DNA of 64,000 bases from JBHOQX01 sp042408595 (GCA_042408595.1 JBHOQX010000131.1:77546-141545); one strand, 5' to 3'. Positions 16,974 to 26,002 are shown, counted from the first letter of the stretch. Numbers and translations are program-made. Notes: generated by a model from the sequence alone, not told the origin.

Positions 16974-17960
16974 ATGCTCCGCTTCGGCATCCCATCCAAA
17001 GGCAACCTATACGACGGCACGCTCGCCTTCCTTGACGGCTGCGGGCTGAAAATTACGCGCCCGAATCCGCGCCGCTACACCGCCGGCATCCGCGCCCTGC
17101 CGGATGTCGAGGTCTTGCTCCACCGCCCGGCGGATATCGTCGAAAAAGTGGCCGAAGGCGAGATCGACATCGGCATCAGCGGGCTCGATCTGGTCGAGGA
17201 GCTGCGCGGCGACCGGGACGACCCGCTGGTGCTGTTCGACGACCTGGGGTTCGGCCGATGCGACCTGGTCGTCGCCGTGCCGGAGACCTGGATCGATGTC
17301 GGCTCGTGGCGCGACCTAGCCGACCTGTCGGTCGAACTGCACGCCGAGGGCCGCCCGCTCCGGATCGCCACCAAGTACCCGGCGCTGCTGCGGCGCTTCT
17401 GCTACGCCAACGGGATCAACTATTTCCGCCTGGTCGACTCGCGCGGGGCGACCGAGGCCGCGCCTGGGCTCGGCTACGCCGATGTGATCGCCGACATCAC
17501 CGAGACCGGCACGACGCTGCGCGACAACCAGCTCAAGATCGTCGGCGGCTCGCTGCTGCGCTCGTCGGCCTGCCTGATCGGCTGCCGGGCCAACCTGCGC
17601 GCCGACCCGGCGCGCCTGGCGGCGGTACGGACTATCCTGGAGCTGGTCGAGGCCCACCGCCGCGCCCGCCGCTTCGTGCAGGTCGTCGCCAATGTGCCAG
17701 GCGCGTCGGTCGAGGATGTCGGGCGGCGCGTGGCGGCCCGCCCGGAGCTGGCCGGCCTACAGGGGCCGACGGTCGCGCCGGTCTGGAGCGACGCGCCGGG
17801 CTGGTACACTGTGACGATCGCCACGCCACAGGAGCGGATGCTCGCCGTGATCGACCACCTGCGCGCGCTTGGCGGCAACGGGATGACGGTCGTGCCGCCC
17901 GGCTATGTCTTCGAGGCCCGCAGCGAGTCGTACGAGCGGCTGCTGGCGGAGCTTGGGTGA
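16974..17960 (+). CDS. hisG: ATP phosphoribosyltransferase, long form
   Basis: This enzyme of 328 residues catalyses the first step of histidine synthesis, joining ATP and PRPP. Visible features are LRFGIPSKGNLYDGTL at the start, GEIDIGISGLDLVEE, LRIATKYPALLRRF, and the PRPP-binding segment ADVIADITETGTTLRDNQLK. The last 80 residues (RRFVQVVANVPGASVEDV through GYVFEARSESYERLLAELG) form the C-terminal regulatory domain of the long form, which binds histidine as feedback inhibitor. The start at 16974 follows two hairpins and has only a weak ribosome-binding site. The gene sits between the creatininase-family gene and hisD. Confidence 0.93.
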   Translation: MLRFGIPSKGNLYDGTLAFLDGCGLKITRPNPRRYTAGIRALPDVEVLLHRPADIVEKVAEGEIDIGISGLDLVEELRGDRDDPLVLFDDLGFGRCDLVVAVPETWIDVGSWRDLADLSVELHAEGRPLRIATKYPALLRRFCYANGINYFRLVDSRGATEAAPGLGYADVIADITETGTTLRDNQLKIVGGSLLRSSACLIGCRANLRADPARLAAVRTILELVEAHRRARRFVQVVANVPGASVEDVGRRVAARPELAGLQGPTVAPVWSDAPGWYTVTIATPQERMLAVIDHLRALGGNGMTVVPPGYVFEARSESYERLLAELG

Positions 17961-17984
17961 ACGCCAGCCCGATCGAGAGCCAAG

Positions 17985-18447
17985 CCGCCACGCCTTTCGC
18001 GACCCGGGCGGCGCGATGGGGCGGGTGGCGTCCGATCTGGGCGACGTGTACCGCACCGCCGGGATCGAGCCGCCGAACAGCTCGGCGCTGTTCTGGGCGT
18101 TGCAGGAGCCGCCGGGCGCGTGGGACGCGCCGCTGCCTCCCCGCGCGGCGATCGAGCGGACGCTGGCGGCGATCGACGCGGCCCTCGCCCCGCTGGCCTC
18201 GGCGGCGATGGAGCGGCCCGACGCGGCCCTGGTGCGGCGCGAGTTCCAGCAGGCGGCCCGGCTGCTGCGGCTCGCCTGCCGCCGCGTGCTGCTGCGGCTG
18301 GAGCCGGACGAGGCGGCCCGGCGCGCCTTCGCCCGCGACCTGACTGCCGCGATCGAGGAGCAGCGCAGCCTGTGGCTGGCGCGCAACCGGCCCGGCGGCC
18401 TGGCGGACAGCCTGGCACGGTTCGAGCCGGCCCTCCGTGCGGTTTAG
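17985..18447 (+). pseudogene. 5'-truncated gene remnant, possibly the C-terminus of a glycoside-hydrolase-like protein
   Basis: Just after hisG, a frame continues from about 17985 without a usable start (RHAFRDPGGAMGRVASDLGD, then VYRTAGIEPPNSSALFWAL). It ends in LWLARNRPGGLADSLARF before a TAG at 18445. The protein-like composition and the closing RNRPGGLADS resemble, from memory, the C-terminal region of beta-N-acetylhexosaminidase-like proteins, though this assignment is weak. The only in-frame ATG (18016) has no ribosome-binding site and would give 143 residues. The fragment therefore looks like the tail of a larger gene fused against the end of hisG by rearrangement. It could alternatively be a small functional ORF. 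Confidence 0.5.
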
Positions 18448-18568
18448 CGCGTCGAGTGCAGCGTGCCAGATCTGGAGGAGCCGCTGCCGCCTGGCGAGTC
18501 CAGCAACCGCGCAGTTCGGAGCGCGCGGGCAGCATCGCCGAGGTCGAAGCAGTTCTGAGGAGCGCCCG

Positions 18569-19969
18569 ATGCCCATCCCGATCCTTGATGACCTGGCCCT
18601 GGCCCGCCGCACGATCCTGCGGCGGGCGCCGTTCGACGAACTGGACGCGCCCCCGGCGCTGCTCGACGCGATCGAGCAGCGCTTCGGCGCGCGCCTCACC
18701 CCGGCGGAAGCCGTGGAGCGGATCATCCGCGATGTGCGGGCGCGGGGCGACGCGGCGCTGCGCGACTGGAGCGCGCGGTTGGATGGCGCCGCGCCGGAGC
18801 CGCTGGAACTGCCGCGCGAGCGGTGGGCGGAGGCCGCCGCGGCGCTCGACCCGGCGCTGCTGGAGGCGTTGCGCCTGGCCGCGGGCGAGATCGAGCGCTT
18901 CCACCGCCGGCAGGCGCGCGCCTCGTGGGTCGAGTTCGGGCCGGAGGGCGCGCTCGGCCAGCTTGTCGTGCCGCTGGAGCGGGTCGGGCTGTACGTGCCG
19001 GGCGGGGCCGCGCCGCTGCCCTCGTCGCTGCTGATGGCCGCGATTCCGGCACGCGTCGCCGGCGTCCGCGAGATCATCGTCTGCTCGCCGCCGCGCGGCG
19101 CGGGCGGCGAGCCGGCGCCGATCATCCTGGCCGCCGCGCATGTCGCTGGCGTGGACCGGGTCTTCGCGCTCGGCGGGGCGCAGGCGATCGCCGCTATGGC
19201 CTACGGCACCGCCGCCGTGCCGCGGGTCGACAAGATCGCCGGCCCCGGCAACCTGTTCGTCATCCTGGCCAAGCGCGCGGTCTACGGCGCGGTCGGCATC
19301 GAGGCGCTCCCCGGCCCGACCGAGACGCTGGTGATCGCCGACGCCAGCGCCAGCCCGCGCGCCGCCGCCGCCGACCTGCTGGCTCAGGCCGAGCACGTCC
19401 TCGCCTCCGCGATCATGCTCACACCCAGCCGCGCCCTGGCCGAGGCGACGCAGGCCGCGGTCGCGCGCCAGCTCGAAGCGTTGCCCGCGCCGAACGCCCG
19501 CGCCGCCGCCGACGCGCTCGCGCAGCGCGGCGGGATCGTGCTCGTGCCCGACCTGGACGCGGCCTTCGACCTGGCGAACGACTACGCGCCGGAGCACCTC
19601 TGCCTGCTGCTCGCCGACCCATGGCTGTACGTTGGCCGGGTGCGCAACGCCGGCGGCGTCTTCCTCGGCGAGCGCTCGTTCGAGGTGCTGGGCGACTATG
19701 TCGCCGGGCCGTCGCACATCATGCCGACCGGCGGAACGGCGCGCTACGCCTCGCCGGTGAACGTGGACGACTTCCGCAAGGTGATCTCGCTCGTCGGCCT
19801 GAACGACGCGGCGCTCCGACGCATCGGGCCGGCCGCGGCGCGCCTGGCCGAGGCCGAGGGCCTGGCGGCCCACGCCGCGGCGGTGCGGGCGCGTCTGGAG
19901 CGCGAAGCAGCGGAGCCGCCCCAGGCTGCATCGACGACACAGCCCGAAGGCCGCGGAGCGACGGGGTAG
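18569..19969 (+). CDS. hisD: Histidinol dehydrogenase
   Basis: This zinc- and NAD-dependent enzyme oxidises histidinol to histidine, the last pathway step. The 466-residue protein has VGLYVPGGAAPLPSSLLMAA, KIAGPGNLFVILAKR, EALPGPTETLVIAD, the zinc-site AAADLLAQAEHVLAS, NDYAPEHLCLLL and the closing GPSHIMPTGGTARYASPVNV. The ATG at 18569 follows GAGG and agrees with the family's N-terminus, while upstream codons do not. The roughly 30-residue tail after HAAAVRARLEREA is longer than usual and low in complexity. The gene is downstream of hisG, separated by the truncated remnant. Confidence 0.95.
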   Translation: MPIPILDDLALARRTILRRAPFDELDAPPALLDAIEQRFGARLTPAEAVERIIRDVRARGDAALRDWSARLDGAAPEPLELPRERWAEAAAALDPALLEALRLAAGEIERFHRRQARASWVEFGPEGALGQLVVPLERVGLYVPGGAAPLPSSLLMAAIPARVAGVREIIVCSPPRGAGGEPAPIILAAAHVAGVDRVFALGGAQAIAAMAYGTAAVPRVDKIAGPGNLFVILAKRAVYGAVGIEALPGPTETLVIADASASPRAAAADLLAQAEHVLASAIMLTPSRALAEATQAAVARQLEALPAPNARAAADALAQRGGIVLVPDLDAAFDLANDYAPEHLCLLLADPWLYVGRVRNAGGVFLGERSFEVLGDYVAGPSHIMPTGGTARYASPVNVDDFRKVISLVGLNDAALRRIGPAAARLAEAEGLAAHAAAVRARLEREAAEPPQAASTTQPEGRGATG

Positions 19970-20047
19970 CTGTAGCGTTTGTCCGTCGACAGCCTTGCCT
20001 CATCGCCGCCTCACCTGTGCGCCCCATCCCCGTGCCACGATCCCTGG

Positions 20048-20053
20048 TATAAT
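20048..20053 (+). promoter_or_regulatory. Extended -10 promoter element upstream of yggT
   Basis: TATAAT is preceded by TGG, forming a perfect extended -10 box with no recognisable -35 element. It is 40 bases upstream of the YggT-family start codon. Confidence 0.6.
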
Positions 20054-20092
20054 GTCCCGAAACGGCTTGATTCCGCGTGAGGAGGCGGCGCG

Positions 20093-20359
20093 ATGTCGTC
20101 CTATTTGATGCAGTTTGTACAGCTTCTGCTCCAGGTGCTCTCCCTGGCGATTTTGTTTCGTGTGCTGATGTCATGGGTCGATCCGCTAGGGAATATGCGG
20201 ATCACCCAGATCCTGCGCGACCTGACGGAGCCGATGCTCGCGCCGATCCGCAGCCTGCTGCCGGGCATGGGTATGTTCGACTTCTCGCCGATCATCGCGA
20301 TGCTGATCCTGCAGGCGATCTCACGGCTGTTGATCTGGTCGGTCTACGGTTCGTTCTAG
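20093..20359 (+). CDS. YggT family membrane protein
   Basis: This 88-residue protein has two hydrophobic segments (FVQLLLQVLSLAILFRVLMSW and the PIIAMLILQAISRLLIW region) flanking the conserved ILRDLTEPMLAPIRSLLP loop, the diagnostic core of YggT/YlmG proteins. Relatives are linked to osmotic tolerance, cell division and membrane organisation, but the molecular role is not settled. A strong GAGGAGG lies before the ATG at 20093, and an extended -10 promoter lies at 20048. The membrane-anchored spermidine-synthase-like gene follows 66 bases later, probably in the same transcript. Confidence 0.9.
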   Translation: MSSYLMQFVQLLLQVLSLAILFRVLMSWVDPLGNMRITQILRDLTEPMLAPIRSLLPGMGMFDFSPIIAMLILQAISRLLIWSVYGSF

Positions 20360-20425
20360 CCTGAACGCGGCAGCGCCCCGCGCCGATCCGCCAGAGGCGA
20401 AACGGAAGTTTGAGGAATCGGGTTC

Positions 20426-22105
20426 ATGGAACAGGACATCCCCGCCATGGCCGACGCGCCGGCAGCCATGGCGGCGCGCTCCGGCCGCTTTTTGTTGCTG
20501 GTCGTCTTCCTGGCCGGCATCGGCACACTTGGCATCGAGATGGTCGCCTCGCGGCTGCTCGCGCCGTACTTCGGCACCTCGCAGCCGATCTGGGCGGTGG
20601 TGATCGGCTTGACGCTGATCTACCTCTCGATCGGCTACGCGATCGGCGGGCGGATCGCCGATCGCCGCCCGAACGAGCGGCTGCTCTACACACTCATCGC
20701 GTGGGCCGGGCTGCTCACGGGTCTTATCCCGCTGCTCTCCGATCCGATCCTGCGCTTCTCGCAGCAGGCGCTGCGCAGCGTCGCCGTCGGCGGCTTCCTC
20801 GGCGCGCTGCTGGCCGTGCTGCTGCTGTTCGCCGCGCCCGTCATCCTGATGGCGATGGTCAGCCCGTTCGCGCTGCGGCTGGAGGTGCGCCGTGCCGAGG
20901 TCGGCCTGGGGCGCGTCGGGCGCATGTCCGGCGCGATCTCGGCGCTCTCGACCGTCGGCTCGATCATCGGCACGTTCCTCACGGCACTCTATCTCATCCC
21001 GACGATCGGCACGGCACGCACGATCTACCTGTTCGCCGCGTTCCTGATGGTCCTCGGCATCGCCGGGCTGCGCGACTGGCGCTACCTGCTGATGTTGGCC
21101 ATCGTCGGCGCGTTGGCCTTCTACACGATCACCAGCCGCAGCACCATCAAGTCCGCCGACTGCTACGGCTGCACGCTCATCCACGAGGAGGAGTCGGCCT
21201 ACAACTACATCCAGGTCGCCACGCGCCAGACGCAGCGCGGCCCGTCGGTGAACCTGATTCTGAACGAAGGCCAGGCGATACACTCGATCTACAACATCCG
21301 CTACCGCCAGACAGGCGACCCGCTCGACCTGCTGACCGGCGGTGGGCCGTGGGATTACTGGACGGTCACGCCATATTTCTACCCGAACCGCGACCCGGCG
21401 TCGGTGAAGAGCCTGCTGATGCTCGGCTCGGCCACTGGGACGATGCCCAAGCAGTTCCTGGCGGTCTACGGTGCGGACGCGCGGGTGGACGCCGTGGAGA
21501 TCGACCCGCGGATCATCGCGGTCGGCCGCGAATACTTCGACATGGACGACGCCGCGGTGAGCAGCCGGCACCCGAATTACCACGTCTACGCCGACGACGC
21601 CCGCTACTGGCTGGCGACCCACGGCGGCGCGTACGATATCATCGGGATGGATGCCTACCATCAGCCGTACATCCCGTTTCATCTGACGACGGTCGAGTTC
21701 TTCCGCCAGGCGCGCGCGCGGCTCGCGCCAGATGGCGTAGTGGTGGTAAACGCTGGCAAGGGGCCGAGCGGCGACGACCGGCTCGGCCAGGCGATCGCCA
21801 GCACGATGAAAGCGGTCTTCCCGCAGGTCTTTATCATCGAGACTGCAAACTTCGGCAACCAGATCATCGTCGGTGTGAACCGCCCGGTCGGCGACGGGGT
21901 GCAGCACTTCATCCAAAACTACGAACGCATCCAGGACCCGGTGCTGCAAACCGTGATGCATTGGTCGCTGGCGCTCGGCCCGCAGCCGGTGCGCGAGTTC
22001 ACCGACGCGCAGGCGACCTTCCCGCCCTTCACCGATGACAAGGCCCCGGTGGAGCAACTGATCGACTCGCTGATCTTCAGTGAAGCCAGCCGTATCGGCC
22101 GGTAG
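20426..22105 (+). CDS. Membrane-anchored spermidine-synthase-like protein
   Basis: This 559-residue protein joins an N-terminal multi-pass membrane domain (about residues 20-240; for example FLLLVVFLAGIGTLGIEMVA, LLAVLLLFAAPVILMAMVSP) to a C-terminal Rossmann methyltransferase-like domain of the spermidine synthase family. The latter shows LLMLGSATGTMPKQF, VDAVEIDPRIIAVG and YDIIGMDAYHQPYIPFHLTT, the expected order for substrate and decarboxylated-SAM binding. The glycine-rich loop is GSATGT rather than the common GxGxG, so aminopropyl transfer is plausible but not certain. The ATG at 20426 follows GAGGAA. It probably belongs to the yggT operon. Confidence 0.82.
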   Translation: MEQDIPAMADAPAAMAARSGRFLLLVVFLAGIGTLGIEMVASRLLAPYFGTSQPIWAVVIGLTLIYLSIGYAIGGRIADRRPNERLLYTLIAWAGLLTGLIPLLSDPILRFSQQALRSVAVGGFLGALLAVLLLFAAPVILMAMVSPFALRLEVRRAEVGLGRVGRMSGAISALSTVGSIIGTFLTALYLIPTIGTARTIYLFAAFLMVLGIAGLRDWRYLLMLAIVGALAFYTITSRSTIKSADCYGCTLIHEEESAYNYIQVATRQTQRGPSVNLILNEGQAIHSIYNIRYRQTGDPLDLLTGGGPWDYWTVTPYFYPNRDPASVKSLLMLGSATGTMPKQFLAVYGADARVDAVEIDPRIIAVGREYFDMDDAAVSSRHPNYHVYADDARYWLATHGGAYDIIGMDAYHQPYIPFHLTTVEFFRQARARLAPDGVVVVNAGKGPSGDDRLGQAIASTMKAVFPQVFIIETANFGNQIIVGVNRPVGDGVQHFIQNYERIQDPVLQTVMHWSLALGPQPVREFTDAQATFPPFTDDKAPVEQLIDSLIFSEASRIGR

Positions 22106-22186
22106 ACGGACGTGATGCGTGCTGCATGCGGGATGCAGCCAGCGCGGACCTTATCATCGTTCAGCACGCATCTTGCATCATTGCTC

Positions 22187-23110
22187 ATGCTGCTTTCCGC
22201 CTTCCTGAACGTTCTGCTGCCGGTGCTGCTGGTCGCCGGGTGCGGCTTCGCGCTGGCGCGGGCCGTTTCGCTCGATCTCCGCTCGATCAATCGTGTCAGT
22301 CTCTATGTGCTCAGCCCGGCGCTGATCGTGGCGACGCTGGCGCGCATGCAGGTCGCCGGCGACGAGGCGCTGCGGATCGTCGCCGTCTCGGCGCTCTTCG
22401 TGCTGGCGATGGGCGCGCTGACCCTGCTCTGCGCCGCGCCGCTGCGCCTGGACCGCACCGGCCTGGCGGCGCTGCTGCTGTGCACCATGTTCATGAACGC
22501 CGGCAATTTCGGCCTGCCAACGACCCGCCTGGCGTTCGGCGACGCCGGCTTCCAGCGCGGGGTGCTGTTTTTCATCCCTCAGACGATCCTCGCCCAGGTG
22601 CTCGCCATCCCGATCGCCCGCGCCGACCAGGGCGACCTCCGCGGTGCGTTCCGCCAGATCTTCCGCATGCCGCAGATCTACGCCGCGGCGGCGGGCGTGC
22701 TGCTGGCTATCAGCGGCGTGCGACTCGATGGGCGCGCCGACGTGTTCGGGGCGCTGTTCCGCGGCGTGGCGCTCCTCGCCGACGCGACGCTGCCGTTCCT
22801 GCTGCTGATCCTGGGTATGCAGCTGGCGCAGGGCATCGCAGTGGACCAACGCGGCCTGACGGCGCTGGCCGCCGGGCTGCGGCTGCTGGTCTCGCCGCTG
22901 CTGGCGCTCGGGCTGGCTTGGCTACTGGGGCTGGACGGCCTGCCGCGCCGGGTGGTCATCCTTCAGGCCAGCATGCCGACCGCCGTCAATATGGTGCTTT
23001 ACTCGCTCGAATTCGGCGCGCGCCCGCGGTTCGTCGCCGGGACCGTCGTCGTGACCACCGCGCTCGGCGTGGTGACGCTCGCCGGGCTGCTGACCGTGTT
23101 GATGGGGTAG
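22187..23110 (+). CDS. AEC (auxin efflux carrier) family transporter
   Basis: The 307-residue protein has about eight to ten hydrophobic helices. Characteristic segments are LNVLLPVLLVAGCGFALAR and LYVLSPALIVATLARMQVAG at the N-terminus, CTMFMNAGNFGLPTTRLAFG in the middle (the NxGNFGLP motif of the family), and ILQASMPTAVNMVLYSLEFG near the end. AEC proteins export or import small organic anions; the substrate is unknown. The ATG at 22187 is the best-placed start, directly before the first helix. An earlier in-frame ATG at 22112 would add residues encoded by a repeat-like spacer rich in GCATGC/GATGCA strings. Confidence 0.84.
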   Translation: MLLSAFLNVLLPVLLVAGCGFALARAVSLDLRSINRVSLYVLSPALIVATLARMQVAGDEALRIVAVSALFVLAMGALTLLCAAPLRLDRTGLAALLLCTMFMNAGNFGLPTTRLAFGDAGFQRGVLFFIPQTILAQVLAIPIARADQGDLRGAFRQIFRMPQIYAAAAGVLLAISGVRLDGRADVFGALFRGVALLADATLPFLLLILGMQLAQGIAVDQRGLTALAAGLRLLVSPLLALGLAWLLGLDGLPRRVVILQASMPTAVNMVLYSLEFGARPRFVAGTVVVTTALGVVTLAGLLTVLMG

Positions 23111-23291
23111 CGCAATCGCAGCGGCATGACGATCCGTCGGATAGCGATCGGCGTCGGGGCCGATACCCCGCTCGCCCCCGACACCAACGACATACTCGGC
23201 GGGTGAACACAGATCGCCCCGACATCGGTCGCATGCGTTGGCCGTGTCATGCGCCGTTCTCGCGTGCGTCCACGATCCCCACCCCGCCGCC

Positions 23292-23873
23292 TCATCGCTC
23301 GTGGGTGATCTCCGCCGGGCCGAGCCGGTCGTAGCGCACCTCGCCGCGCACCGGCTCCACCAGCCGCCAGGTGCCAGGCATGTGGGGCAGGCAGAGCACC
23401 TCGACCGCGCCGGCGCGCGCCAGCCGCAGCGCCTCAGTACCGTCGTGCAGCCAGACACTGCCGATGTACGTGCGCCGCGGCGCGACTGGGATGGCGCAAT
23501 CCAGCAGCGCGCCGTCGATCTCGCCGAGGGTAGTACGGTAGGGCCGGAGCTTGAGAATGTGGGCGCGCAGCCGCAGCCCGTGCCGCAGCAGAGCGATGTC
23601 GTCGCCGATGCGCCGCCCCAGCCGGTAGAGCGCCAGGCCGAGCCGGGCGAGGACCAGCGCCAACGGCAGCGCGAGCCACAGGCCGCGCATGCCGAGCGCC
23701 AGCAGGCCGCCGAGCGCCACCAGTCCGGCGATCAGCCACGGGTCGAGGAACGTGCGAAAGGGCCGCTCGACCAAGTACTCGCCGGCGATGTCGAGCATGA
23801 CGCCGGGCGGGACCCGGCGCGGCGGCGGCTGGGCCAGGTAGTCGGCGGTCAACCATTCGGTGATCGGCGGCAT
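23292..23873 (-). CDS. Uncharacterised membrane protein (two predicted helices)
   Basis: I do not recognise the family. The 193-residue protein has one hydrophobic block (about residues 45-80: PWLIAGLVALGGLLALG, then LWLALPLALVLARLGLALY) and a soluble C-terminal half (GEIDGALLDCAIPVAPRRTY, YIGSVWLHDGTEALRLARAG) that looks like a small beta-rich domain. The ATG at 23873 has a GGAG-type site. It converges with the AEC transporter. A weak inverted repeat (GTCGGGG and its complement) in the 181-base gap between them could help terminate both. Confidence 0.72.
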   Translation of the reverse strand: MPPITEWLTADYLAQPPPRRVPPGVMLDIAGEYLVERPFRTFLDPWLIAGLVALGGLLALGMRGLWLALPLALVLARLGLALYRLGRRIGDDIALLRHGLRLRAHILKLRPYRTTLGEIDGALLDCAIPVAPRRTYIGSVWLHDGTEALRLARAGAVEVLCLPHMPGTWRLVEPVRGEVRYDRLGPAEITHER

Positions 23874-23985
23874 ATGCGTCTCCAGGGCCGCCTACGATGC
23901 TGTGTCGGAGCGCCGCGCGGCGCGCCGGCCGGGCGCGAGGGGCGACACGCCACCCCCGCGCCCTTCCCAGAACGGCCCGTGCCTG

Positions 23986-25881
23986 CTAGCGAAAGACCAG
24001 GAGATAGACCAGCAGCAGCAGGAGTTGGTAGATCACCGGCGCCAGGCCGCCGGCCAGCAGTTGCCCGCCGCGCCAGCCATAGAGCGCCTCCCACAGCCCT
24101 GCCGCCAGCAAAAACGACCAGAAGATCGCCCCGAACCAGAAGAGCAGCGGCAGGAACGGCAGCCCCAGCAGCATCAGCACGATTGCGCCGACCAGCGGCA
24201 GCGCACGGGGCAGTTGCACCAGCGGGTAGAGATAGAACGGCCGGTAGCCCTCCTCACCACGCCCCGCCAGCTCATCCAACGTCAGCGCGCCAAGCGCGAT
24301 CAGCGGCCACTCCAGGAAGCCGATCAGCCAGACCACGAACATCGCCAGCAGCAGCCGCGTGTTCGGCGCCAGCCCCTGACTGAACGCATAGTCGGTGAAG
24401 CCAAGCAGCGCCGGCAGCAGCGCCAGCAGCGCCATCGGCCGGGCGGCACGCAGCATCATGCGGAAGTTGGACGCGAGCGTGTCGTTGTCCTGCTGGATGT
24501 CCTCGACCAGCTGGTCGATCGTCGGGCCGGCGCGCAGCGTCAGCAGGAGCAGCGGCGAGGGCGCGTCGCTCTGCACGATCGGCGCATCCGCCGGGGTGTG
24601 CAGCTCGCTCTGAGCGCGCGTCACCTCCAGGATAACCCGCTCCATGATCGCGTCATGGTGGCTGAGGGCGGTGGTGACCAGCACGCCCGGCGCCAGGCCG
24701 CCGTTGTACAGCAGGCTGCTGAAGCGGGCGATCAACGGCAGCCCGCCGGTTGCCTGGATCAGCGAGATGCGGCTTGCGTCGGAGAGATCGGTCTCCTTGA
24801 TCGCCTGGATGCGGCCCCACGGGACGACCACCCAGCGCCCGCCGTAGCGCACGCCCAGCCCCTCGCGGCGGGCCTCCAGCGCCGGCAGCAGGTTGCGCAG
24901 CACGGCAGCGGCGCCGATCACCGCCAGCAGCAGCAGCGCCGCCGCCACCAACATCCACCACAGCGCGGCGAGCTGGGCTTGCGTCAGCCCGAGCCGCTGG
25001 AAGAGCGGCTGGTTCAGCAGGCTGGGGAAGGTCAGCGCCAAAAATTGGAGCAGCAGGATGACCGCCCGCACCACCGCCAGCGCCACCAGTAGCACGGCGG
25101 CCCAGCCGAGCAGGGCGGTGATCCGGCCCGGGTACGCCCCACTGATCGGCGCGCCAGCGGCCGCCGGCGCCTCGGCCGTCACCTCCAACTGATTGCGCGT
25201 CTTCTGGCTGAAAAACGACGCCGGACTCAGCAGAAAGCGGAACAGTGGCGATTGCGCGTCTTCCTCGAGCCGGGCGCGCTTCGGATTGTCGAGCACCCGG
25301 GCGACGCGGTCGGTCTCGTCCAGCAGCGTCTTCACCAGCCGGTCGAAGTCGTTGATCGCGGACGTGATCAGGAACGCGCGCCGCGGATTCAGGCGGTAGA
25401 GCAGGCCGTAGAAGATGTGCCAGCCGGTGAGCCGGTCGCGCTCCGGTTCGGCGAGCAGGACAAACTTCTCGGCCTCGACATCCTCTGTCACTTTGATCGC
25501 CTGAAGACTCTCCCAAGGCACCGGCAGCCAATCGCCGGCGAACGACACCAGCAGGCCGCGGGCGCTGGTGCGGATCGTCGGCAGCATGTTCGGCAGCACG
25601 ATCGCCAGCAGCAGCGCCAGCGCCAGCCAGACGAGCGACGGCAACAGATCGACGGGCGTCGTGACTGGGCCGCCGGGCAGTTGCCGGAGCCAAACGACCG
25701 TCTGGCGCAGGTACGGCACAACGCTGAACAGGCTGGCATCCAGGCCGATCCTGCCCCATAGGAAGACCAATAGGTCGCGCCCGGCCCACACCAGTGTCAC
25801 GGCCACGGCCAGCGCGCTCAGCAGACTCAGCGGAATGGTCAGACGACGCGGGTAGGTGTAGACCTGCTCGGTGACAACCAT
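23986..25881 (-). CDS. Polytopic membrane protein with two PH-like (bPH) segments
   Basis: I do not recognise a named family. The 631-residue protein has about ten hydrophobic helices and two copies of a PH-like strand pattern: LVSFAGDWLPVPWESLQAIK near residue 115 and GVRYGGRWVVVPWGRIQAIK near residue 355. Each is preceded by a pair of helices, so the protein looks like an internal duplication followed by a C-terminal membrane domain (LLALLPALLGFTDYAFSQGL onwards). The ATG at 25881 follows a strong GGAGG. It lies upstream of the 193-residue membrane protein on the same strand. A role in membrane or lipid homeostasis is only a guess. Confidence 0.75.
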   Translation of the reverse strand: MVVTEQVYTYPRRLTIPLSLLSALAVAVTLVWAGRDLLVFLWGRIGLDASLFSVVPYLRQTVVWLRQLPGGPVTTPVDLLPSLVWLALALLLAIVLPNMLPTIRTSARGLLVSFAGDWLPVPWESLQAIKVTEDVEAEKFVLLAEPERDRLTGWHIFYGLLYRLNPRRAFLITSAINDFDRLVKTLLDETDRVARVLDNPKRARLEEDAQSPLFRFLLSPASFFSQKTRNQLEVTAEAPAAAGAPISGAYPGRITALLGWAAVLLVALAVVRAVILLLQFLALTFPSLLNQPLFQRLGLTQAQLAALWWMLVAAALLLLAVIGAAAVLRNLLPALEARREGLGVRYGGRWVVVPWGRIQAIKETDLSDASRISLIQATGGLPLIARFSSLLYNGGLAPGVLVTTALSHHDAIMERVILEVTRAQSELHTPADAPIVQSDAPSPLLLLTLRAGPTIDQLVEDIQQDNDTLASNFRMMLRAARPMALLALLPALLGFTDYAFSQGLAPNTRLLLAMFVVWLIGFLEWPLIALGALTLDELAGRGEEGYRPFYLYPLVQLPRALPLVGAIVLMLLGLPFLPLLFWFGAIFWSFLLAAGLWEALYGWRGGQLLAGGLAPVIYQLLLLLVYLLVFR

Positions 25882-25970
25882 CAGCGAACCTCCGAAACGT
25901 GCGCGAGGCGATCCTGATGCAGAGAGACGGTGAGACAAGGTTCAGAGTTCAGGGTTCAGCCGCCAGGAGC

Positions 25971-26002
25971 CAGACGGGCAGATGGTCAGACGGTCAGACA
26001 CG
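25971..26002. repeat. Degenerate 8-bp tandem array (4 units)
   Basis: Four consecutive octamers, CAGACGGG, CAGATGGT, CAGACGGT and CAGACACG, lie in the spacer upstream of the PH-like membrane protein. Shortly before them is a 7-bp array, GGTTCAG AGTTCAG GGTTCAG (25939-25959). The sequence differs from the NGRTGACN arrays but the period is the same. Confidence 0.65.

Noticed and set aside
17957..18343. A gene starting with GTG overlapping the hisG stop (GTGA)
   Set aside because: The frame from that GTG translates to low-complexity Trp/Arg/Pro sequence. The protein-like signal is in another frame, which has no start there.
22112..22186. Upstream start extending the AEC transporter by 25 residues
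   Set aside because: The added stretch is encoded by a repeat-like GCATGC/GATGCA spacer and does not resemble the transporter N-terminus.
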